From an uncultured Verrucomicrobiota bacterium (lineage in GTDB: Bacteria > Verrucomicrobiota > Verrucomicrobiia > Limisphaerales > JADLHS01), in NCBI GenBank assembly GCA_903828255.1, contig CAIKLQ010000501.1:28064-92063 (forward strand): a stretch of 64,000 bases of DNA. The letters are read 5' to 3'. Below the pieces are notes generated by a model, which was given only the letters and a program-made list of their open reading frames with translations, searched no databases and was not told the origin of the DNA. Every line of letters starts with the position of its first letter. Position 1 is the stretch's first letter. Shown here in pieces: positions 1 through 7,570 of the stretch. The position numbers and the translations under genes were made by a program.

Positions 1-1034
1 GGCAGCATCCATTTCCCACCAAAATCCATCCAACCCCAGCGCTCGTTTTCTTGAACAAGCACCAGCCCTAGCTCCTCATTGAGATCTGCGATCCGGTCAA
101 ACTTGGGAGGCATCACCCACTGTCCATCCCGGTTGAGAATCCCCGTTGGCCCAGCGTCACAACTTGCTATGCAGAGGCTTCCGCCCTGCTTGAACCAACC
201 AGGAGGAAAACTGCCATTGATTTCGGGGCAGGCGACATGTGTGCCGTCGCGCCTGACAATGTGCCATTGTCCCCGTCCGCCAAACGTTGTTCCAACGCGA
301 ATACGACTGTTCGGGGTGTCAATTGCTTCGTCGTATGCACGCCCTTCTTTGGCCCAGGCAATTTCGCCTGCGCGCCGAGGAGCCTCCCAAGATGCAAACC
401 TTGGGGTGATTGCCCATGATCCGTCAGGTCGAAGAAGCCCCCACGAGCCCTTCCGGCATGCCCAGAAGAGAGCGGCTTCATTGTCGAACGGGGTAATTTC
501 TTCGAATGTCGGCGTCACAACCCATTTTCCTGTCGCATCAATCAATCCCCAATCAAGTTTCAAGCAAGCCGGTGCGAGTTTAGAAGTGGGATGGAATCGC
601 TTTACCTCAGTGAACTGTCGCGGAATACGCCATTCACCTTCCGGGTTAATAAAACCCACCCTAAAGCTGCTGCCGTCTTCCGCGCGCCGAGCTGCGGCCA
701 ACCCGGAAACCGGATCAAAGACGTCCAACCAGTCAAAGGATGGGGCGATGACCCACTGACCGGCGCGGTTGACGGCGCCGAACACCCTGCCTGTCTCCGG
801 CATGTCCGTTTTTCCGTCCTCTTCGCCCTCGGTTGTATTGAGGCTGGGAAAAATCGTCTCCGCTATAGCCAGTCCACTGGCGTCATCGAAGTCCGACAAG
901 TGTAAGAATTGGGGTTCAATTACGATACGTCCGCAACCATCTATCGCTCCCCATTTACCAGCACGAACAATTGGAAAACGCAAACCGCTCAAGTCCTCAT
1001 TACAGACTTTGTTCGAGCTGATTTCCGTGTGCAT
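1..1034 (-). CDS. WG-repeat protein, partial (runs off the left edge)
   Basis: Reverse-strand translation (not in the ORF list because it is open at the edge) gives repeated units such as GKWGAIDGCGRIVIEPQF, GQWVIAPSFDWLDVFD, GKWVVTPTFEEITPFDNEA, GSWAITPRFASWEA, GQWVMPPKFDRIADLNEELGLVLVQENERWGWMD; likely ATG at 1034. Confidence 0.85.
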   Translation of the reverse strand, partial: MHTEISSNKVCNEDLSGLRFPIVRAGKWGAIDGCGRIVIEPQFLHLSDFDDASGLAIAETIFPSLNTTEGEEDGKTDMPETGRVFGAVNRAGQWVIAPSFDWLDVFDPVSGLAAARRAEDGSSFRVGFINPEGEWRIPRQFTEVKRFHPTSKLAPACLKLDWGLIDATGKWVVTPTFEEITPFDNEAALFWACRKGSWGLLRPDGSWAITPRFASWEAPRRAGEIAWAKEGRAYDEAIDTPNSRIRVGTTFGGRGQWHIVRRDGTHVACPEINGSFPPGWFKQGGSLCIASCDAGPTGILNRDGQWVMPPKFDRIADLNEELGLVLVQENERWGWMDFGGKWML

Positions 1035-1081
1035 AGCGTTGATGTTGAGCAGGCAGTTTGCGCTGTCAATCGAATACCCGT

Positions 1082-2764
1082 TTAACCAGCTCGTAAACTC
1101 TTGTTTCCGCTTTTCCGTTTCCGCTCGCGCGCCGAAGGAATCTCAAGCTCTTTGCGGTAGTTCTCAATGGTCTTTCGCGACAGGATCAGGTCTTCCTCCT
1201 TTTCAATGGCCTTGGCGAGTTGCTCATCGCTCATCGGATGCGCGCGGTCTTCATGGCGGATGAAATTCATGATCCATTCCTTCACGATGTCCGGCAGGTA
1301 ACGCACTTCCTGACCATCGGTGTTGCTGGCTTTTTCTCCGGGTGAACACAGCAGTTTGAGCGGCTTTACCTCGCCGTTCGGCAGGCGAACAAACTTGTCC
1401 TGCACGGCGCGACTGACAGTTGATTCGGAAAGCGCCTGCCCACCGAATTCCTCAAGCTCAAGTTCCGCCCCTGCGTCCGCTGGGCTAAAACATTGAAGGT
1501 CAAAACCCTTGCCTGATTTCAAAAACGGTTTTTGCCGATGGGCTAGGACGGTTGCCACGCGTAGAAGGGTCGTGCGGCGGTCCTCGCAGGCCCGGAGGAA
1601 TTGCATCACATGCTCCTTACATTCCTCCTTTTGCTCCCGTTTGATCGTAAGCCCGACGATTTTGTCCTTTGCTTTCGCGCCCGCATCGCCCGGCAGATTC
1701 TTTGCCTCACGGAGTGATTCGAGTTGTTCCTTGAGGTCGTCAATATCCACAAGCAGCGTCTTGCTGATGGAGAGGTGCTCGTATCGGCTGCCGCAAAGTT
1801 CCACAGTGAAGCTCCCACCCGGCGACAGCGAAATGGCAATATCAGGACCGACTCCATCAGGTGATTGAAGGTGGTGATTCTGCCACGGCGTTACTTCCTC
1901 CTCGTGCTGGTCCACCGGATGCGGCACGGCTTTCAACAGCCGTTGGAGTGTTTGGCGCACTTGCACTTCGTCAATCCCCAGGCGACCTGCAACCGTTTTC
2001 GATAACTCCAACGCCACGCACTCGCAGTCGGTTTGGGACATCACGGAGCTTGCCCCGGCGGTGATTTCCCGCAACTCGCCCGCTTCGACAAGCCCGGCCA
2101 TGCAGGAGGCGATGCGCCATTCTGGCGTTTCGTGGCGAGCGTGGCGTTCGAGAAGCAGCCGTCTGGCATCCCAGGCATTGCGGGCAGCGACACCGACCGG
2201 TTCGCAGTGCTGGATCAGAGCGAGAACTGCGGACAAATCCGCAACTGCCACGCCGCAGGCTTTCGCACATTCATCCATCTCCTCGGTGAAAAATCCTCGG
2301 CTGTCCAGCGCCTCCACGATGAACGCCGCGATGCGATGCCGATGTTCTGCCAAGCGGCTCTCTTTCAATTGAGCCATGATTCGCTCACGGAAATTCGCCG
2401 GCGCGGTGAGGTAATCTTCCGGCGTCCAGTCTCCGTCACTTGATACTCGCGATGTCGCGCCTTCGCTCGCCTGACCAATTTCGCCAATGAAGTCCTTGGC
2501 CTCATTCTCGCGGTCGGAAGCGGCCGAATTTTCAGGCGAGGATTCCTCGGAAGCATCCTCGTTCGTCTCTGCATTGGCCTGCGCGTCCTGCTGCTCACCC
2601 TGCGTTGACGGAACAGCATCCACGAGGTTCTGTTCCTCCAGTGTTTCGGCCGCCGCGTCAACCTCTCGCTGCGTCATCTCCAACACCTTTAGACCCAGCA
2701 CGAGTTTCTGGTTTAGGGCGAGCGTTTGCCGCTGCTTTTGGGTGTGGCGAAATCCGAGCGTCAT
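1082..2764 (-). CDS. rpoN-like: Divergent RNA polymerase sigma-54 factor (RpoN-like)
   Basis: Region I-like QKQRQTLALNQKLVLGLKVLEMTQREVDAAAETLEEQN; HTH LSESTVSRAVQDKFVRLPNGEVKPLKLLCS; RpoN-box-like SRKTIENYRKELEIPSARERK. ORF can extend to 2869; MTLGFRHTQ start at 2764 preferred. Confidence 0.88.
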   Translation of the reverse strand: MTLGFRHTQKQRQTLALNQKLVLGLKVLEMTQREVDAAAETLEEQNLVDAVPSTQGEQQDAQANAETNEDASEESSPENSAASDRENEAKDFIGEIGQASEGATSRVSSDGDWTPEDYLTAPANFRERIMAQLKESRLAEHRHRIAAFIVEALDSRGFFTEEMDECAKACGVAVADLSAVLALIQHCEPVGVAARNAWDARRLLLERHARHETPEWRIASCMAGLVEAGELREITAGASSVMSQTDCECVALELSKTVAGRLGIDEVQVRQTLQRLLKAVPHPVDQHEEEVTPWQNHHLQSPDGVGPDIAISLSPGGSFTVELCGSRYEHLSISKTLLVDIDDLKEQLESLREAKNLPGDAGAKAKDKIVGLTIKREQKEECKEHVMQFLRACEDRRTTLLRVATVLAHRQKPFLKSGKGFDLQCFSPADAGAELELEEFGGQALSESTVSRAVQDKFVRLPNGEVKPLKLLCSPGEKASNTDGQEVRYLPDIVKEWIMNFIRHEDRAHPMSDEQLAKAIEKEEDLILSRKTIENYRKELEIPSARERKRKSGNKSLRAG

Positions 2765-2939
2765 ATTCGTTGGTCTTGGTTGTCGCGTTTTGGTTTCTGA
2801 TTTTAAGAAGCGCGTTCTGTTGCCAGGTCGCGTGCACCCCGAGGCCGAGTCAGGCATGTCGAATGTCATTTAGGAGTCGCCCATAGTGATTTCCTTTCTG
2901 TTGGTTTTGTTGGTGGCTTGGGTCATCGAGTGGACACTT

Positions 2940-2956
2940 AGCGAGAGTAATGCCAA
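2940..2956 (-). promoter_or_regulatory. Candidate sigma-54 -24/-12 promoter
   Basis: Minus strand TTGGCATTACTCTCGCT versus YTGGCACGRNNNTTGCW: GG and GC dinucleotides at correct spacing, oriented toward the rpoN-like gene. Confidence 0.55.
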
Positions 2957-3019
2957 CCGGGAAAATTGCTCCAAGCAGAGCGCAGCGCGGCCTCTACGGT
3001 CTGGGGATCTACCTGCGCG

Positions 3020-3055
3020 GCTACGCCCGGTAGCAATTGCGTAATCGCTGCTACC
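3020..3055. promoter_or_regulatory. Candidate activator binding site (inverted repeats)
   Basis: GCTAC-GCCCG-GTAGC (3020-3034) and GGTAGCA-N13-TGCTACC (3029-3055), 64 bp upstream of the candidate promoter. Confidence 0.45.
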
Positions 3056-3058
3056 CGT

Positions 3059-3475
3059 TCAAGCGGATGTGTCCGGCCGAAATCCGATTGGTGCTCGCCA
3101 TTGCTTTGGGGCGAGACGCTTCTCGACTGCTTTTGCCATTGCCTGCATTTGAGCCTCGTTCAGCGTCGCCAGGGTTGCGCTCATTTCTGCGGCTGCGGCG
3201 CGGTCTCCGATGCTCTGGAGCATGTCTTTCACGTCGGCAATCAAAGCCCCAGCCAGCGGCGTCCAATTACCGTCCTTTTCTCGCAGCAATGGAGCGCGCC
3301 GAGTAACCTCGCGAACCCAGCCTTCGAGCAGCCAGTTCCACTTCTTTGCAAACAGTTCCGGGTTGTTTTCGGCTAGGTCGGCCAGATAATGCGTTCTCAG
3401 TTTTTTGCGCCGTTGGCGGCGGGCCTGAGATCTCGTGCTGGCAGGCGGTTGCTTTTCTGAGGCGGATTGTTTCAT
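3059..3475 (-). CDS. Hypothetical basic protein
   Basis: ORF continuing to MKQSASEKQPPASTRSQARRQRRKKLRTHYLADLAENNPELFAKKWNWLLEGWVREVTRR; upstream in-frame part overlaps the ATPase gene. Confidence 0.6.
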   Translation of the reverse strand: MKQSASEKQPPASTRSQARRQRRKKLRTHYLADLAENNPELFAKKWNWLLEGWVREVTRRAPLLREKDGNWTPLAGALIADVKDMLQSIGDRAAAAEMSATLATLNEAQMQAMAKAVEKRLAPKQWRAPIGFRPDTSA

Positions 3476-3536
3476 CGCGGCTCCGGAATCTGAGTTTATT
3501 CTATTGGCCTGTGAATGGATGGCGAGGCGGATTTCC

Positions 3537-6089
3537 TCATTTGCGGTCTTCTTTCTTGGCTTCGTTGGCTCCCATTGTCTTGGCCCAATCACGGCGAGCG
3601 ACAATTGCAGCCTCCACCTCGGCGACTGGGCGCGTGTGTGCTCGTTCACGCAACTCCCAAACGACTGGATTGACCCGCTTCTGACGACCGCCCCATTTCG
3701 CAGGCAGAGTGGCGAAGACGAACGGTCGGGTTGGCCCCCGTCCCGTCATGATCCGCGCCACGGCGTGATAATTGGGCAAACCTTGCAGGTCCAAAGCACC
3801 AAATTCCGGTTGGGTGTAAAGGCGAAGTTTTTCGGCATCGGGGGCACCCACGCGAAAGGCAATCAAGCTGCCCACATTGCCGAGGACCGCCTCCATGACA
3901 TTTTGCCGACCGGCGTTGGCGGTGAGCTGGCTTAGGTTCTGGTTTGCAAGGGTCAAGTGGAGGCCATACTTCCGCGCTTCGGCGAGCATGAATGCGGCCC
4001 CGTCGTTCACGAAGTTCTGGAACTCATCCACGTAAAGATGAAAAGCGTGACGCTTATGTATGGGCACGTCAGCACGGCTCATGGCGACCGAAAAAATGCG
4101 CGAGAGAATAAAGGACCCTAGCAGTTGGGCATCGAATTCACCCAGCAAACCTTTGGGAAGTTTGACCAGCAGAATCCCCTGGCGGTTCATAATGCCCCGG
4201 AAATCAATCGTGCTCTCGGCCTGACCCACAATCGGTCGAATGAGGGCATTGTAAGTAAATGAGTTCAGCTTGCAGGTGATGTAGGGGGCAATGTTGGCCA
4301 ACGCGGCATCCCCTCCGGCCTTTTCGGCAATGTCCCTCCAAAAGCCGATGACGGTTGGGTTCTTGCAGCGCCCCAATAGAAACTGCCGATAAGCCCTGTT
4401 CTCAAAGACCAGCGACATCTCCATTATGGTTACGGCCGGCAGATCACTTTCCAAAAGGAGCAACAATGCGTTGCGGAAATACGTCTCGAACATCGGCCCG
4501 CCAGCCTGGCGCATGTCATACATCCGGTCGAAGGTCTTTAGCAGCTCGTTGACGGCGAAGTTGATCTGCCTGCCACGACCCGGGCCACTGCATTCGAGGA
4601 TATTCAGGCCAGGAGCAAAATCTGACTGCCCGGGATTAAAAAGCACGACGTCCTTCGCTCTGCTCAACGGCAGGTTTTCAACAATCTGGTCATAGAGATC
4701 GCCATGCGGATCAATCAGGCACACGCCGCGTCCTTCGCGAATGTCCTGGCGTATCATGTTGGCCAGCAGCGTGGATTTTCCCGTGCCGGTAGCCCCCAAC
4801 ACATACACATGGCGGCTGCGCGCGGCCTGCTCAAGGTGAACACTCTGACGCCCTGTTTCGTTTATGGTGCCAAGGAGCAAACCACTTTGATCCAATTCGG
4901 GAGAACGTAGATTGTAATGACGACGAACTCTAACCCGTGAGAACGTCTCCAGCGTTGGAAACACAGGAGGCAAGGAAACACCGGCGGGCAGGCAGCCCTC
5001 AAGGTGCAGTTGTCTTGTGACATTCTCCGGCCTTGAACCGGCGGGTTTTGCCGAGCCGTTTGTGATCTTGGCGGCAACCACGTTCACGGCGCTGCCGAGG
5101 ACTTCGGCACCGATCACGGCAAGCAACGGCGCTAGGGCGGTCTCCTCGGCGACCGCCCTGCAATCAAGTTTTACACCTTGAGGTGATTCAACCCACCGCT
5201 TGAGTGTGGTTTCTACAGGGCCGGCGGCTGAGGCGTCCAAGTGCTGATCGGCAAGTTGGCGCTCAAGGGCCGATGGATGCCGCCTCACCCAGGTCAATGT
5301 GTCCGCCACTTGCTGTTGCTGCACGGAAGTCAGATCGAAACGCCTCAGCTTGACCGAGAGATGAATGCGGGCGGGACTGTTCGCGACGACATCAGCCACG
5401 GAGCTGAACGAACGGGTCAGCCTTGAAGGCCGGGGCAGACTGACGAGAAGGTTCCCCGCAGTCACGTCCGGCTGCGGTTGGGCGAAGCCCAATGAGGCGG
5501 TCTGTGGGACGTTGAGGAGAAGCGTCTGAGCTTCAAATGAAACACCCTGAAGCGAGTTCCACACAGGGACTAATTGCTCTTCCGCATCTCCATTCTGGAA
5601 TCGCATCGCCGGTTCACTTGCCAAAACCAAAAGGAGATTCTGGCGCAACGATGCGGCTTTGCGAGCCGCTTCCTCTTCTGAATCAGCGTCCCGTATCCAG
5701 CCGTTGATTCGCCAGCAGAATTCGTGTCCGCCGCCGCCTCCGAAAACGAACTCCACCGAGGCATCACTAATCGTCTCATGGAGCATCTTGGACAGGAGGC
5801 GCGTGGAGCTTACCGAGGTTTCACTCGAACGCCCATTGGACACGCTGCACCCGTTCAGAGCGACTCCTGACAAGTTGAAGGGAACATTCGCGCCGAATCG
5901 TCCGGTTTCCCGGTTCTCGGCGACTACAAACCCTTCATGTTGCTTCCGAAAGCGCCATTCCGTTCGGCTTTCCTCATTCGGAGCGGCCTCCGTAAATCTT
6001 GCCGGGATGGTTGGAACGCTCTCAGGAAGTTCTCGCGACACAAGGGAGTCGGGCGGGCAACACGGCATCGTTTCAATAGTGGTTGTCAT
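3537..6089 (-). CDS. TraG/TraD-family (T4SS coupling-like) ATPase
   Basis: Walker A YVLGATGTGKSTLLANMIRQDI, GRGVCLIDPHGDLYDQIVENLP, Walker B-like HLYVDEFQNFVNDGAAFMLAEARKYGLHLTLANQNLSQL; start MTTTIETMPCC (ORF open to 6188). Confidence 0.88.
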   Translation of the reverse strand: MTTTIETMPCCPPDSLVSRELPESVPTIPARFTEAAPNEESRTEWRFRKQHEGFVVAENRETGRFGANVPFNLSGVALNGCSVSNGRSSETSVSSTRLLSKMLHETISDASVEFVFGGGGGHEFCWRINGWIRDADSEEEAARKAASLRQNLLLVLASEPAMRFQNGDAEEQLVPVWNSLQGVSFEAQTLLLNVPQTASLGFAQPQPDVTAGNLLVSLPRPSRLTRSFSSVADVVANSPARIHLSVKLRRFDLTSVQQQQVADTLTWVRRHPSALERQLADQHLDASAAGPVETTLKRWVESPQGVKLDCRAVAEETALAPLLAVIGAEVLGSAVNVVAAKITNGSAKPAGSRPENVTRQLHLEGCLPAGVSLPPVFPTLETFSRVRVRRHYNLRSPELDQSGLLLGTINETGRQSVHLEQAARSRHVYVLGATGTGKSTLLANMIRQDIREGRGVCLIDPHGDLYDQIVENLPLSRAKDVVLFNPGQSDFAPGLNILECSGPGRGRQINFAVNELLKTFDRMYDMRQAGGPMFETYFRNALLLLLESDLPAVTIMEMSLVFENRAYRQFLLGRCKNPTVIGFWRDIAEKAGGDAALANIAPYITCKLNSFTYNALIRPIVGQAESTIDFRGIMNRQGILLVKLPKGLLGEFDAQLLGSFILSRIFSVAMSRADVPIHKRHAFHLYVDEFQNFVNDGAAFMLAEARKYGLHLTLANQNLSQLTANAGRQNVMEAVLGNVGSLIAFRVGAPDAEKLRLYTQPEFGALDLQGLPNYHAVARIMTGRGPTRPFVFATLPAKWGGRQKRVNPVVWELRERAHTRPVAEVEAAIVARRDWAKTMGANEAKKEDRK

Positions 6090-6464
6090 GGGGAAAATGG
6101 TGGGTGAATCGTTTTGTTGAATTGAAGGGCTTGATACAGGGAAGAACACACTCCACCTGTTCAAACGGGGCCACACAAGAAGGGGCACCCTTCAGACCAA
6201 CACAAATGTGCTTACGGATTAAAAGGGGGTTAGCGGCGGTCGTTCCATTTGCGCAAACAACTGAACTCCGGTTCGAAATCGTATCCAAGAGTCTGAACGA
6301 GGAACGCCAATGAAATCGGCGCGAAGAATGTGAGATGCGCGTTCTGTTGCCAGGTCGCGTGAACCCCGAGGCCGAGTCAGGCGTTGCGCGTTAATTATTA
6401 GTCGTTCATAAAGTTTTCCCTTCTGTTGGTTTGGTTGGAGGCTTGGAACACCGAGTGGACACTT

Positions 6465-6481
6465 AGCGAGAGCGATGCCAA
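6465..6481 (-). promoter_or_regulatory. Candidate sigma-54 -24/-12 promoter
   Basis: Minus strand TTGGCATCGCTCTCGCT; GG/GC spacing as expected, oriented toward the TraG-like ATPase gene. Confidence 0.55.
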
Positions 6482-6544
6482 CCCGATAATTTGTTCGAGA
6501 GCGCCCTTCTGCGTCCATTTCGCGCACCAAATCTCTCGACCTCT

Positions 6545-6581
6545 GCTACGCCCGGTAGCAACCGTGTAATCGGCGCTATCC
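6545..6581. promoter_or_regulatory. Candidate activator binding site (inverted repeats)
   Basis: GCTAC-GCCCG-GTAGC at 6545-6559, and GGTAGC-N15-GCTATCC (imperfect); same 64 bp spacing to the candidate promoter as copy 1. Confidence 0.4.
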
Positions 6582-6682
6582 ACCAAGCCCCATCAAGCAG
6601 ACGAGAGTTGCTTCGCGCATGCCCAAGCCAAACCCACGCGCCTTCAACAAGTGGCACAAGCGCCGCTTGAATTGATTCGTGC

Positions 6683-7570
6683 ATGAACACTCCAACCCGA
6701 TCAGCCGAACCAACGATTCGTTGCATGGACTGCGGTCGCAAGAACGATGCGAGCGAAAGCGTCTGCGAGTTTTGTGGTGCGACACTTCGTTCGAGCCAAT
6801 CATCGTTCGCCGAACCTCCCGGCGGCAACAGTGCTGGAGTGCGCCCCAGCCTGCCTCCGCCGCTTTTCTCGGCTAACGCCGTATCGCCAGTCTTCCCGTT
6901 CTCCGGGCCGTTGACCCGCTCCTCATCGGAGCTGGAGTCCATCTCCGCTAAAAACGAGGACCAGCGGGTTACGGGCGCGGAACTGAGCGGGCGCGTGATT
7001 GCCGCCGAGCCGGTCGTTCATGAGCAGCCCGATTTCGACTGGTGCAAGCTCGTGACCCGCCTCCTCTGGTTTCTGTTGCTGGTCGTTTCGCCCTTCGTTC
7101 TGCTGCGCACGGTGCTCGTCCACTTGGGGGCATTGCCGGTTGTCTTCGCCGTCGTGGGATTCCTGTTCCTGCTCCGGTTTTTCAGTCCCACGAATATTAT
7201 TTCGCTACTTCATCTTCACATGCTTTTGAATCCGCTTCGTCGTAACGAGGCCGAGCAAGTTCCCGTCCGCTACTTTCGCGTCCGTGATACTCAGGAGCGG
7301 GAGTGGGTTGTGCGGATGAAGGGACAGGTCAACGGTGGCAACATTGCGCCCGATGACTTGATTTCGGCCTGGGGCAGATGGCGCAGCGGCACGCTTTCCC
7401 TGACGCGCGCTTACAATCACCGAACGCAGAGCTACGCCTCCATCAGAAGTTCGCAATCGTGGATCATGCTCACGGTAACGGTGGGGGTGATCCTGTTCCT
7501 CGGCATATACTTCTACGATCCGCTCCACGCGATGTGGCAGATGATGCACCGGATGGGAGGTTCACAGTGA
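6683..7570 (+). CDS. Zinc-ribbon membrane protein
   Basis: N-terminal CMDCGRKNDASESVCEFCG; hydrophobic segments LVTRLLWFLLLVVSPFVLLRTVLVHLGALPVVFAVVGFLFLLRFF and WIMLTVTVGVILFLGIYFY. Confidence 0.75.
   Translation: MNTPTRSAEPTIRCMDCGRKNDASESVCEFCGATLRSSQSSFAEPPGGNSAGVRPSLPPPLFSANAVSPVFPFSGPLTRSSSELESISAKNEDQRVTGAELSGRVIAAEPVVHEQPDFDWCKLVTRLLWFLLLVVSPFVLLRTVLVHLGALPVVFAVVGFLFLLRFFSPTNIISLLHLHMLLNPLRRNEAEQVPVRYFRVRDTQEREWVVRMKGQVNGGNIAPDDLISAWGRWRSGTLSLTRAYNHRTQSYASIRSSQSWIMLTVTVGVILFLGIYFYDPLHAMWQMMHRMGGSQ

Larger units (their letters stand above)
2810..3057 (-). repeat. Copy 1 of duplicated regulatory block upstream of the sigma-54 gene
   Basis: Shares with 6337-6581 a 46 bp segment (2810-2855, 45/46 identical), an RBS-like/ATG segment, TTGGCATTACTCTCGCT on the minus strand and GCTACGCCCGGTAGCAA, in the same order and near-identical spacing. 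Confidence 0.85.
6337..6581 (-). repeat. Copy 2 of duplicated regulatory block upstream of the TraG-like gene
   Basis: Same order of elements as 2810-3057; 46 bp core at 6337-6382 differs at one position. Confidence 0.85.

Noticed and set aside
79-759. Plus-strand ORFs over 1-1000 (226 aa, 104 aa, 164 aa)
   Set aside because: They are antisense to a clear minus-strand WG-repeat protein, whose periodicity keeps the opposite frame open.
6398-6586. 62 aa minus-strand ORF across the regulatory block
   Set aside because: It runs through the candidate promoter and upstream inverted repeat and has no counterpart frame in copy 1.
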